DNA of 11,744 nt, taken from the NCBI GenBank assembly GCA_031285815.1, contig JAITVM010000118.1:1-11744 (forward strand), read 5' to 3'. Under the pieces are notes generated by a model. That model searched no databases. It was given only the letters and a program-made list of their open reading frames with translations, and had not been told where the DNA came from. Numbering within the stretch: position 1 is the first letter of the stretch; each line of letters begins with the position of its first letter. Source of the stretch: Clostridiales bacterium. Its GTDB lineage: Bacteria; Bacillota; Clostridia; Lachnospirales; JAITVM01. Position numbers and translations under genes: made by a program. Of this stretch, positions 1-6,981 are shown piece by piece.

Positions 1-903
1 TGCCCGATTGTTATACCCAGGCTAATTAAATTTAAATTTGGCCAAAATGTCCGTGGGGACGGGCCAGAAAAGCATTTAGTTAAACAAGGTACGCCAACTA
101 TGGGCGGGATAATGATACTGCTTAGCTTCCTGCTTACTTCAATTATTTTTTTAAAAAGCAGGGAGTGCATCTTGGTAGCCTTTTTCACATTGGGGTTTGG
201 GGTGATTGGTTTCCTGGACGACTATATAAAAATAGCAAAAAGGCGGTCCATGGGTCTTAGGGCTTATCAAAAATTGCTTTTACAAATAGTATTGACACTT
301 GTTTTTTTATATTTTATGCCACAAGGGGCTTCAAGTATTTATTTGCCTTTTTTTAATGGGGCGTCATTTGACCTCGGTTTTTTATACATACCCTTTATGT
401 TTATAGTGACATTGGGGACGGTGAACGGCGTAAATTTGACAGATGGCTTAGACGGGCTCGCTTCGGGGGTAACTGTTTTAGTGACAACGTTCTTTATATT
501 TATTGCCCTTGCCGCCGGTTCAGATATTTCACCTATTAGCGGGGCTGTTGTAGGGTCGCTGTTAGGGTTCCTATTATTTAATTCTTACCCGGCAAAGGTT
601 TTTATGGGCGATACAGGTTCATTGGCGCTGGGTGGTTTTATAGCTGCTACGGCAATGATATTAAGGGTGCCTTTGTTTATAATAATCGTAGGTTTAATTT
701 ATCTTTGTGAAGATTTATCTGTAATGATACAAGTATCATATTTTAAACTTACGAAAGGGAAGCGTTTTTTCAAAATGGCCCCTATCCACCACCATTTTGA
801 ACTTATAGGCTTATCTGAAACAAGGGTTGTTACTTTATTTTATGTCATAACTGCTTTGATGTGTTTAATCGGCTTTCTGGCCGCTAAAGGGTTATATGTA
901 TAA
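1..903 (+). CDS. mraY: Phospho-N-acetylmuramoyl-pentapeptide transferase (5' end cut by window edge)
   Basis: MraY is a polytopic membrane enzyme that moves phospho-MurNAc-pentapeptide from UDP onto undecaprenyl phosphate, making lipid I for peptidoglycan. The frame is open from base 1, so the true start lies upstream; about 300 residues are visible against roughly 320 in the family, so some 20 N-terminal residues are missing. The first visible part reads KFGQNVRGDGPEKH and TPTMGGI, the usual cytoplasmic loop after helix 1. The Asp-Asp pair of LDDYIKIAKRRS is at 217-222, NLTDGLDGL at 433-459, MGDTGS near 604-621, and the HHH motif of APIHHHFELIG at 787-795. These cover the known Mg- and substrate-binding residues. 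Long hydrophobic stretches separate them. The gene ends in TAA, and murD follows after 104 bases that contain a terminator-like hairpin. The identification is secure. Confidence 0.97.
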   Translation, partial: CPIVIPRLIKFKFGQNVRGDGPEKHLVKQGTPTMGGIMILLSFLLTSIIFLKSRECILVAFFTLGFGVIGFLDDYIKIAKRRSMGLRAYQKLLLQIVLTLVFLYFMPQGASSIYLPFFNGASFDLGFLYIPFMFIVTLGTVNGVNLTDGLDGLASGVTVLVTTFFIFIALAAGSDISPISGAVVGSLLGFLLFNSYPAKVFMGDTGSLALGGFIAATAMILRVPLFIIIVGLIYLCEDLSVMIQVSYFKLTKGKRFFKMAPIHHHFELIGLSETRVVTLFYVITALMCLIGFLAAKGLYV

Positions 904-909
904 ACATGG

Positions 910-939
910 TTCGGTGGAATTAATTTCGCCGAATTTTTT
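910..939 (+). terminator. Terminator-like hairpin between mraY and murD
   Basis: Bases 910-919 pair with 924-933 to form a 10-bp stem (two G-T wobbles) closed by a TTAA tetraloop, and six T's follow directly at 934-939. This is the layout of a Rho-independent terminator, seven bases after the mraY stop codon. The lower stem is TTCGG/CCGAA and the upper stem is AT-rich, so strength is probably moderate. It sits inside a cluster that is normally co-transcribed, so it may act as an attenuator that reduces, rather than stops, transcription into murD. No convincing promoter was found between it and murD. Confidence 0.55.
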
Positions 940-1007
940 GCTTTTTGGGATGGTTCTATTTTTGAAAATTCACTATGAAATAGATATTTGTATAAGGGGG
1001 CCTTTTG

Positions 1008-2354
1008 ATGGGCGCATTGGTAATAGGTATGGCCAGGAGCGGCATTTCATCAGCAGTATTATTAAAAAAACAGGGTTACGATGTAACAATTGATGATAAA
1101 AAAGAAGAAAAAAACTTTGACCAAAATATAATTTTTAATTTAAGGGGTTTAGGTGTAAATTTAAATTTGGGCAGTGAAAAAGACATTAGCCTTCAAGGGG
1201 TTAGTTTAATAGTTTTGAGCCCCGGGGTGCCAAAAAGTTTGGATATTATTAAAAAAGCGAGACAGGAAAATATAAGGATAATAGGCGAGGTAGAACTGGC
1301 ATATACATATTTTAATGGGGGTTTAATAGCTATAACCGGCACTAACGGCAAAACAACCACAACAGCGCTGGTTGGCGCAATAATGAATGCTTATTGTAAG
1401 AATACATATACCCTAGGCAATATAGGTGTGGCTTTTACGGAAAAAGTATTGGAGGCTGATAAAAATTCAACGGTAGTGCTGGAGGCTAGCAGCTTCCAAT
1501 TAGAATCTATTGATAAATTTAGGCCGCATATAGCGGCTATCCTAAATATTGCAGAAGACCATCTTGACCGCCATTTGACAATGGGGAACTATATTAACGC
1601 TAAAAAAGAAATTTATAAAAACCAGGGAGAAAATGATTTTCTTGTCTTAAATTATAATGACGCGCATTTAAAAGATATAAATACAAAATCAAGGCTAATA
1701 TATTTTAGCTCACAAAATATATTAAATGAAGGGGTATATTTAGAAGGAAATGATATTTACATTAACATGTTTGGCATAAATCAAAAACTAATAAATATAT
1801 ATGAATTGAACCTACTGGGCATGCATAATTATGAAAATGTTATGGCGGCGGCGGCAATATCTTTATGTGCAGGCGCACCATATAATATAATCCAGGATGT
1901 TTTAAAAAGCTTCAAATCAGTGCCGCACCGTATTGAATATGTGGATACTATAAATGGCGTTGAATTCTATAACGACTCTAAGGGCACGAACCCGGATGCT
2001 GCAATAAAATCTATCCAGGCAATGCGTAAACCTATTTTACTTATTGCCGGAGGGTACGAAAAGAATTCGGATTTTAACCCTTGGATAAAAGAGTTTAAAA
2101 ATAAAGTTAAGCATGTTGTTGTTTTGGGGCAGGCCGCCGGCCGTATTATTTCAGATTTGAAGGGTAATAATTTTTATGATTTTAGCCATGCGGAAAGCTT
2201 AGGGCAGGCTGTGGATATTGCTTTTTTTAAAGCTAAAGAAGGGGATTGCATATTACTGTCGCCGGCTTGCGCGAGCTGGGGCATGTTTAGGGATTTTGAG
2301 CATAGGGGCGACGTTTTTAAAAATAAAGTTAGGTCCTTAAAAGAGGGTATTTAA
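1008..2354 (+). CDS. murD: UDP-N-acetylmuramoyl-L-alanine:D-glutamate ligase
   Basis: MurD is the cytoplasmic ATP-dependent ligase that adds D-glutamate to UDP-MurNAc-L-alanine. The protein has 448 residues, normal for the family. The N-terminal UDP-binding Rossmann-like region begins ALVIGMARSG. The ATP loop GTNGKTT is at residues 111-117, EASSFQLE at 159-166, and NIAEDHLDRH at 180-189. The lysine in INAKKEIY matches the carbamylated lysine of Mur ligases. NDSKGTNPDA and the C-terminal LLSPACASWGMFRDFEHRG are hallmark MurD motifs. ATG 1008 is chosen over the in-frame TTG at 1005 because the AAGGGGG ribosome binding site at 994-1000 then has a 7-base spacer. ftsW follows after 25 bases with its own ribosome binding site, so the two are probably co-transcribed. 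Confidence 0.96.
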   Translation: MGALVIGMARSGISSAVLLKKQGYDVTIDDKKEEKNFDQNIIFNLRGLGVNLNLGSEKDISLQGVSLIVLSPGVPKSLDIIKKARQENIRIIGEVELAYTYFNGGLIAITGTNGKTTTTALVGAIMNAYCKNTYTLGNIGVAFTEKVLEADKNSTVVLEASSFQLESIDKFRPHIAAILNIAEDHLDRHLTMGNYINAKKEIYKNQGENDFLVLNYNDAHLKDINTKSRLIYFSSQNILNEGVYLEGNDIYINMFGINQKLINIYELNLLGMHNYENVMAAAAISLCAGAPYNIIQDVLKSFKSVPHRIEYVDTINGVEFYNDSKGTNPDAAIKSIQAMRKPILLIAGGYEKNSDFNPWIKEFKNKVKHVVVLGQAAGRIISDLKGNNFYDFSHAESLGQAVDIAFFKAKEGDCILLSPACASWGMFRDFEHRGDVFKNKVRSLKEGI

Positions 2355-2379
2355 TGTAATAAGAGAGGGGCATTGTTAA

Positions 2380-3540
2380 TTGGATGCAGCGTATAATAAG
2401 CCAGGCATAAAAAAGAAATCAAAAATAATTATTGTAGGGGATATTGACTACATGGCTTTTTTATGTGTCTTAATTTTAGTTTTATTCGGTGTTGTCATGG
2501 TTTTTAGCTCCAGCTATTATAACGAGGCCAAACAGCTTATAAACAACCCAGATTCAGATACCAGCATATTTTCTTATTTACAGTCGCAAGGCTTGTTTGC
2601 AATAATTGGTTTTTGTATTATGGTTTTTATGATGAATTTTAACTATAGGTACTTAAAGCGGTACGTAATATTATTATATGTGTCCTCAATTATTTTTTTG
2701 GTTTTGGTTTTAATAATTGGGGTCGAGCGTAACCATGCAAGGCGCTGGCTGAACTTCGGGTTTTCATTCCAGCCTTCCGAATATGCTAAATTGGCGTTAA
2801 TAATAACTTTGGCATTTTTTTTGGATAAGTATAAAGACCTGCTAAAAAGTATAAGGGGATACATATTTTTAGGGGTAGTTACAATAATACCGGTCGCACT
2901 CATTTCTTTGCAGCCGAACCTGTCCACATGTATTATTATACTAATGATTGGGTTTGGGATGATGTTTATAGGGAGCCCATATACGAAAATTTTTATTTTC
3001 GGGGGGGTGGCATCGGTATCGGCCTTTATCGGATATATGTTTTTTATTGCCACAGGGTTTAGGAGCCAGCGGTTTGCGGCATGGCTTGACCCACAGAGCG
3101 ATGCCCTCGGGAAAGGCTACCAGCCATTGCAGTCGCTATACGCAATTGCTTCGGGCGGGCTTTTTGGTTTAGGCCTCGGGCAAAGCCGCCAAAAATTAGG
3201 TTTTATCCCGGAAGCCCAGAATGATATTATATTTTCGATAATATGTGAAGAATTAGGTTTCTTTGGCGCATTGATTGTACTTTTATTATTTGCTGTATTG
3301 ATTTGGCGCGGCATACGCATAGCCCTTAATGCACCTGATTATTTTGGGTGTTTTATAGCGACTGGCATAATTTTAGTAATCGCGGTACAGGTTATAATAA
3401 ATGTTGCGGTTGTTACAAATACAATACCTAATACAGGGGTCCCTTTGCCATTTATAAGCGCCGGCGGTACCAGTATAGTAATTTTTATGATGCTAATAGG
3501 CATACTTTTAAATATATCCAGGTATTCGAAAGAATTTTGA
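2380..3540 (+). CDS. ftsW: SEDS-family peptidoglycan glycosyltransferase FtsW/SpoVE
   Basis: SEDS proteins are integral membrane glycosyltransferases that polymerise lipid II together with a class B penicillin-binding protein. FtsW acts at the division septum; the clostridial and bacillar paralogue SpoVE builds spore cortex. The 386-residue protein has about ten hydrophobic segments. Family motifs are ARRWLNFGFSFQPSEYAKL (residues 120-138), GLGLGQSRQKLGFIPEAQ (263-280) followed by the catalytic-type Asp282 in NDIIFS, and NTGVPLPFISAGGTS (351-365). The start is TTG 2380, nine bases after GAGAGGGG (2363-2370); the first in-frame Met is residue 25, just before helix 1, so an ATG start would remove the cytoplasmic tail. 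Residues 178-182 read QPNLS where the family usually has PDLG, a mild deviation. Position after murD supports FtsW/SpoVE over RodA, but FtsW and SpoVE cannot be separated here. Confidence 0.93.
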   Translation: MDAAYNKPGIKKKSKIIIVGDIDYMAFLCVLILVLFGVVMVFSSSYYNEAKQLINNPDSDTSIFSYLQSQGLFAIIGFCIMVFMMNFNYRYLKRYVILLYVSSIIFLVLVLIIGVERNHARRWLNFGFSFQPSEYAKLALIITLAFFLDKYKDLLKSIRGYIFLGVVTIIPVALISLQPNLSTCIIILMIGFGMMFIGSPYTKIFIFGGVASVSAFIGYMFFIATGFRSQRFAAWLDPQSDALGKGYQPLQSLYAIASGGLFGLGLGQSRQKLGFIPEAQNDIIFSIICEELGFFGALIVLLLFAVLIWRGIRIALNAPDYFGCFIATGIILVIAVQVIINVAVVTNTIPNTGVPLPFISAGGTSIVIFMMLIGILLNISRYSKEF

Positions 3541-3565
3541 ATGGTTTTACAGCCATTCTTTTTTT
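3539..3565 (+). terminator. Short Rho-independent terminator after ftsW
   Basis: GAATGG (3539-3544) pairs with CCATTC (3553-3558) around an 8-base loop, and seven T's follow at 3559-3565. The hairpin begins inside the ftsW stop codon. Six base pairs is short for an intrinsic terminator, but the directly attached T-run and the promoter that starts within the T-run support an operon boundary here. Confidence 0.55.
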
Positions 3566-3592
3566 GTGCTATGTGCAAAATTAATATATAAT
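3564..3592 (+). promoter_or_regulatory. Sigma-A type promoter for trmK-nif3
   Basis: A perfect TATAAT -10 box at 3587-3592 is 17 bases downstream of a weak -35 box, TTGTGC (3564-3569). Transcription would begin near 3599, giving a leader of about 35 bases before the trmK start. The -35 box overlaps the end of the T-run of the preceding terminator, so one operon ends and the next begins within about 50 bases. Confidence 0.6.
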
Positions 3593-3633
3593 TAAACAAT
3601 AGCAAAAAATAATTACAGGGCAGGGTTTTCGGT

Positions 3634-4326
3634 ATGAGGGTTAAAGGGATTGTATCAGAGATTAAATATAGCACATTAGCTGATATTGGTACAGACCATG
3701 GATATATTGCTATAACAGCGGCAAATTTAAAAAATATGAAAAAAATAATTGCAACAGATATAAATAGTGGCCCCCTTAATAATTGCAGGGCGAATATTAA
3801 TAAATTTAATTTGGGTGGGCTTATAGAAACTAGGCTAGGGCCGGGTCTATCAAAAATTAGCCTAAATGAAGTAGAATCTATTGTTATTGCCGGTATGGGC
3901 GGAAATTTAATAATAGATATTTTACGCAGCGGTGCCGAAATAGCTAAATCCTGCAAACAGCTGATTCTATCGCCGCAATCAAACGTGTATGGGGTAAGGA
4001 AGCTTATATATGAAATAGGGTTTACAATTGAAAACGAGAAAATTGTTTTAGAAGGCGGGATTTGGTATAATATTATTTCTGCTGTTAATGAACCGGGCCG
4101 CCCATATTCTGAAATGGAATTTTATTTTGGTAAAATATTAATGGAGGGTAACTTACCGCTCCTATTAGCTAATGCCACTAAAAAATTAGATAGGCTTTAT
4201 TGCCTTAAATCTAAAATATTGAATAATGCTAAAATTATTGACGAAAATAAAATTAACAGTCTTAATTATGAAATGGATATTTTAAAAAATTTTATTGAAG
4301 CGAAGGGGCCAAATGATGGAAATTAA
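3634..4326 (+). CDS. trmK: tRNA (adenine22-N1)-methyltransferase
   Basis: TrmK uses S-adenosylmethionine to make m1A at position 22 of bacterial tRNAs. The protein has 230 residues, typical of the COG2384 family. The SAM-binding Rossmann fold is marked by LADIGTDHGY (residues 15-24), ATDINSGPL (40-48) and IAGMGGNLI (85-93). LILSPQSN (110-117) lies where other methyltransferases carry the catalytic-loop motif and where relatives usually read LILQPN. The C-terminal quarter is Lys- and Asn-rich and predicted helical, matching the coiled-coil tail known for the family. ATG 3634 follows AGGGCAGGG (3617-3625) by 8 bases; the N-terminus is a few residues shorter than usual. The reading frame overlaps the next gene by 11 bases. 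The same two genes are adjacent in Bacillus (yqfN-yqfO), which strengthens both calls. Confidence 0.92.
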   Translation: MRVKGIVSEIKYSTLADIGTDHGYIAITAANLKNMKKIIATDINSGPLNNCRANINKFNLGGLIETRLGPGLSKISLNEVESIVIAGMGGNLIIDILRSGAEIAKSCKQLILSPQSNVYGVRKLIYEIGFTIENEKIVLEGGIWYNIISAVNEPGRPYSEMEFYFGKILMEGNLPLLLANATKKLDRLYCLKSKILNNAKIIDENKINSLNYEMDILKNFIEAKGPNDGN

Positions 4327-5113
4327 AATACTGGAAGGTTTTTTAGAAAAGACTGCTCCAAAAAATATAGCTGAAGAGTGGGACAATGTAGGCTTACTGC
4401 TTAGTGGCAGCGGAGATATCCAAAAAGTTTTAATATGTTTGGATATTTCCGTAGCTGTTGTCGAAGAGGCTATAGAAAAAGGTGCAGATATGATTATATC
4501 GCACCACCCTCTGATTTTTAAGGGCATAAAAAGGGTAACTAACGAAAACCCGCTTGGCTCCAAGCTTATAAGTTTAATAAAAAATAATATTTCTGTATAT
4601 GCAATGCATACAAATTTTGATTTGGCTTTTGGCGGTTTGAACGATATTTTGTTTGACAAGCTGCTCCTTTCAAAAAAAGAAAATTTAATGAAAGAAAACG
4701 AATCCGGGTATGCATTAGGTAGGGTAGGCGTTTTTTCGGAAAGTGTTACGCTTGGGGAGCTTGTACAGTTCATTAAAGGGCAGATTAATTTAAAAGCGGT
4801 TAAGTTTACCGGCGATAGGAATAAAAAAATAAATAAAGCGGCTATTGCCACAGGGTCCTGTTCGAATTATAATATGTTTGCCGAGTGTTTAGCTAAAAAT
4901 TGCGATGTTTATATAACTTCAGACATAAAACACCATGAAGCCTTAGATGCCCTTGAAATGGGGCTTTGTTTAATTGATGCGACACATTATGGTACAGAAT
5001 TTATTATGGTGGCTGAACTTGCTAAGAGGCTAAAAAATTTCTCCAATGACAATGATTTAGGGCTTGTTGTAATGGAATCAGAAAAAAACCAGCCTATTTT
5101 CGATTATATTTAA
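4316..5113 (+). CDS. Nif3/DUF34-family dinuclear metal protein
   Basis: This is a conserved Nif3-like protein of the DUF34 family (YbgI/YqfO type), a ring-forming cytoplasmic protein with a two-metal site. Its biochemical role is uncertain; a GTP cyclohydrolase-like or metal-related function has been proposed for relatives. With the start at ATG 4316 the protein is 265 residues. EWDNVGLLLSG (21-31) is the family signature. The expected metal ligands are visible: H63 and H64 in ISHHPL, D102 in HTNFD, and H224 and E228 in DATHYGTE. The length shows the compact form, without the PII-like insert that makes Bacillus YqfO about 370 residues. AAGGGG at 4303-4308 is 7 bases before ATG 4316; ATG 4313 is also possible. 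The overlap with trmK suggests translational coupling. Confidence 0.9.
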   Translation: MEIKILEGFLEKTAPKNIAEEWDNVGLLLSGSGDIQKVLICLDISVAVVEEAIEKGADMIISHHPLIFKGIKRVTNENPLGSKLISLIKNNISVYAMHTNFDLAFGGLNDILFDKLLLSKKENLMKENESGYALGRVGVFSESVTLGELVQFIKGQINLKAVKFTGDRNKKINKAAIATGSCSNYNMFAECLAKNCDVYITSDIKHHEALDALEMGLCLIDATHYGTEFIMVAELAKRLKNFSNDNDLGLVVMESEKNQPIFDYI

Positions 5114-5228
5114 TTAACGGCTTTTTACATTTCTTTAGCAGAAGTTTAGTAACAAAATGGGTATAAGGACATACACTATCATTATGGGGGTTTATTTACC
5201 TACGAAATTAGGGTGGTGTGTATTGTTT

Positions 5229-5597
5229 ATGGAAAATAAGGCTTATGGGTACTATAAAGAAGGGTATAATTGTTCCGCCTGCATTTTAAAGGCGGCTGAG
5301 GATTATTTTAAAATGCCTATAGATGAACAATGTTATAGCTTATGCTCAGGTGTTAATATGGGTATGGGGGTTGGTTCCACGTGTAGCGCATTAGTTGCGG
5401 CAGTAATGGTTTTTGGGCTTATGTTTGATAAAGAAACCGTAAAAAGGTTGCGTATAAAGCTGTTTTCTGATTTTTCTGAAAACCATAAAGACTTAAGCTG
5501 CCCACGGCTTGCCAAAGGCCCAGGGTGTGGCGGGCTAATTAAAGAGGTTGCTGCTTTGGCAAAAGCAATTATTGAAGAGGAGCTGCGCTGGGGCTAG
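5229..5597 (+). CDS. C_GCAxxG_C_C family Cys-rich protein
   Basis: A small soluble protein of 122 residues that matches the C_GCAxxG_C_C family, a group of probable redox or metal-binding proteins of unknown reaction common in anaerobes. Visible signature parts are EGYNCSACIL (11-20), GVNMGMGVGSTCSALVAA (41-58), and the C-terminal pair LSCPRLA (89-95) and GPGCGGLI (97-104). Cysteines are at 15, 18, 35, 39, 52, 91 and 100. The central motif reads TCSALVAA rather than GCAxxG, so the Cys is kept but the flanking residues differ. The start is uncertain. ATG 5229 begins at the family's usual N-terminus, but AGGGTGG (5210-5216) is 12 bases away; TTG 5223 gives better spacing. An in-frame ATG at 5157 would add 24 hydrophobic residues without a good ribosome binding site. 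No clear promoter was seen in 5114-5228. Confidence 0.82.
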   Translation: MENKAYGYYKEGYNCSACILKAAEDYFKMPIDEQCYSLCSGVNMGMGVGSTCSALVAAVMVFGLMFDKETVKRLRIKLFSDFSENHKDLSCPRLAKGPGCGGLIKEVAALAKAIIEEELRWG

Positions 5598-5645
5598 TAT
5601 GCCTGATACCAGTTGTTTATAAAAATATATTGGAAAGACATTTTG

Positions 5646-5702
5646 TACCCAAATTTAATAATGGGGTTGTTTATTCAGCGGGATTTGTATTAAATTTGGG
5701 TA
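5646..5702. repeat. Perfect 15-bp inverted repeat in the 5598-5790 gap
   Basis: TACCCAAATTTAATA (5646-5660) recurs as its exact reverse complement at 5688-5702, separated by 27 bases. The CCC/GGG block is at the outer end of the stem. A seven-T run (5713-5719) starts ten bases after the right arm, too far for a standard intrinsic terminator. The right arm ends 15 bases before the candidate -35 box of the next gene, so it could be an operator upstream of that promoter, a weak terminator for the gene before it, or a transcript-stabilising hairpin. A further AT-only palindrome, AATTTTTT/AAAAAATT, lies at 5734-5755. Confidence 0.6.
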
Positions 5703-5717
5703 TTAAATAAAATTTTT

Positions 5718-5747
5718 TTGAGGTTAAAAATAGAATTTTTTTATATT
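5718..5747 (+). promoter_or_regulatory. Candidate promoter for the FUSC-HutD gene
   Basis: TTGAGG (5718-5723) and TATATT (5742-5747) are separated by 18 bases and match the sigma-A boxes at 4 and 5 of 6 positions. Transcription would begin near 5754, about 37 bases before the TTG start. The region is very AT-rich, so chance matches are likely and the call is moderate. Confidence 0.4.
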
Positions 5748-5790
5748 AAAAAATTAAGGGTATGTACTTTATGAAGGGTTTGAATATTAA

Positions 5791-6954
5791 TTGTATTTAA
5801 CTATAGGGAAAAAGAAAATCCCTTTACCGGGGTTCAGAAACATTAAAACAGCTATTGCTGTTTTTGTTTGTATAGTTTTTTATGAGTTTACCGGCAGGGA
5901 TAACCTTTTATTTGCTGCAACGGCTGCATTAATTTGTATGCAGGGCTCTATGGAGCGGACATTTGCTAGCGGGATGAATAGGGTAGCCGGGACAATGATT
6001 GGCGGGGTAGCCGGCATTTGCTTTAATATGCTTAAAACATTTAATTTTAATTACTATGTTTGGAGCATTTTAGTATGTATTGGGCTTATTTTGATTATAT
6101 ATTTTTTAAATTTAAATAATAGGAATGACAGCCTAATCATGGCATGCTTTGTGTTTTTGGTAATTACGCTTGACCCATCTTTAGATAGGCCCGAATACTA
6201 TGCGGTAAATAGGATTTTGGATACGACTTTCGGGATTATTATTTCTATAGGGGTTAACCATTTTCTTTTTAGGCCGGAGCATGACCGGCAACAGCTCAAA
6301 GATGTGTATGAGAAAGACAGGAATTTTAGGTATAGGATAAAAAGGAGCGCAAACCACAAGACTACAAACTGGTCCGGAGGGGTTTCGACTGAGCTTTTGA
6401 TTTACCCAGAAAGGGCTTTTTTCTCAGAACGTAATTTTATATGGCATTTTAGCAGCTCGACTAACGATTATAGGGAAACGACGTTTTCTGTTATGAACGG
6501 CTATAAGCGGCATTTGCTTTTATTAAGCGGCAATGCGAAAATTATCCAAGGCACCGAGGCATATAATATGACTAAATATGAATCTGTCAGCTTAAATACT
6601 GAAGAAATGGCTAAATGTATAGGGTTGTGTACAGATTTAAAACTAATGGTTTCCGATGCCTATGAGGCAGAGCTGAAGAAGTACCATTGCCAGGAATGCC
6701 ATGCGATAAAAAGCCATAACCTAGACAAGGAGCCGTACCATACAAAATTAATTTACTCGTTATACGATGACCTTGAGTTTAGGATTAACATAGACGAGAA
6801 TGAAAAATTTGAAGTTATTTTGAATAAGGGCGATTTATTTATTTTAGAGAATATTAATGAATTGTCCAACGACGCAAGCATAACTGTCCACTTAAACGGC
6901 AAGGCGGAGTTTGATGTTGTTGCGATAGCGGCTATAATTAGAAACAAGAAATAA
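5791..6954 (+). CDS. FUSC-type membrane domain fused to HutD/Ves cupin domain
   Basis: A 387-residue two-domain protein. Residues 1-162 resemble the membrane half of the FUSC / aromatic acid exporter family (DUF939-like): about six hydrophobic segments (near 18-33, 38-52, 66-82, 88-107, 115-127, 143-160) with the family-like RNIKTAIAVFVC and GMNRVAGTMIGGVAG. After a charged linker (163-185), residues about 186-385 match HutD/Ves: NWSGGVSTELLIYPE (193-207), IWHFSSST (217-224), GYKRHLLLLSG (237-247) and CTDLKLMV (280-287). HutD is a bicupin tied to histidine-utilisation control in Pseudomonas; Ves is its E. coli relative. The fusion's substrate is unknown. One hypothesis is that the cupin senses a small ligand for the membrane domain. 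Start TTG 5791 directly follows an in-frame TAA, so no earlier in-frame start exists; AAGGG (5774-5778) is 12 bases upstream. The next in-frame Met is residue 50, inside the membrane region. Confidence 0.8.
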   Translation: MYLTIGKKKIPLPGFRNIKTAIAVFVCIVFYEFTGRDNLLFAATAALICMQGSMERTFASGMNRVAGTMIGGVAGICFNMLKTFNFNYYVWSILVCIGLILIIYFLNLNNRNDSLIMACFVFLVITLDPSLDRPEYYAVNRILDTTFGIIISIGVNHFLFRPEHDRQQLKDVYEKDRNFRYRIKRSANHKTTNWSGGVSTELLIYPERAFFSERNFIWHFSSSTNDYRETTFSVMNGYKRHLLLLSGNAKIIQGTEAYNMTKYESVSLNTEEMAKCIGLCTDLKLMVSDAYEAELKKYHCQECHAIKSHNLDKEPYHTKLIYSLYDDLEFRINIDENEKFEVILNKGDLFILENINELSNDASITVHLNGKAEFDVVAIAAIIRNKK

Positions 6955-6981
6955 AGTTTTGTGGTAGTTTAGTATTTTATT

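Noticed and set aside
962..996. Promoter for murD (TTGAAA with TATTTG, or TTCACT with TATAAG)
   Set aside because: The first pair has a poor -10 box. The second would start transcription at or after the murD ribosome binding site, which would remove it from the message.
896..1093. 65-codon open frame overlapping the end of mraY and the start of murD
   Set aside because: It has no ribosome binding site, spans the hairpin and overlaps the well-supported MurD N-terminus in another frame. The composition does not look like a protein family.
2643..3053. Antisense open frames opposite ftsW, and similar ones at 3339-3956, 4282-4851, 6977-7501 and 10324-10884
   Set aside because: They mirror strongly identified genes on the plus strand, lack ribosome binding sites and show no recognisable motifs.
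4295..4315. Upstream TTG start for the Nif3-like gene
   Set aside because: The AAGGGG ribosome binding site lies downstream of that TTG, and the family N-terminus begins at ATG 4316.
5124..5152. Promoter (TTTACA / TAGTAA) before the C_GCAxxG_C_C gene
   Set aside because: The -10 box matches at only about half of its positions and the region is AT-rich, so it is not distinguishable from background.
6277..6348. Split of the fusion into separate FUSC and HutD genes
   Set aside because: The frame is continuous, there is no ATG in frame between residues 160 and 235, and the only GTG (residue 172) lacks a ribosome binding site.
6688..6702. CXXCH (C300-H304) in the fusion protein as a haem c site
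   Set aside because: The HutD-like domain has no export signal and, after six membrane segments, should face the cytoplasm, where c-type haem is not attached. A metal-binding role is possible but unsupported.
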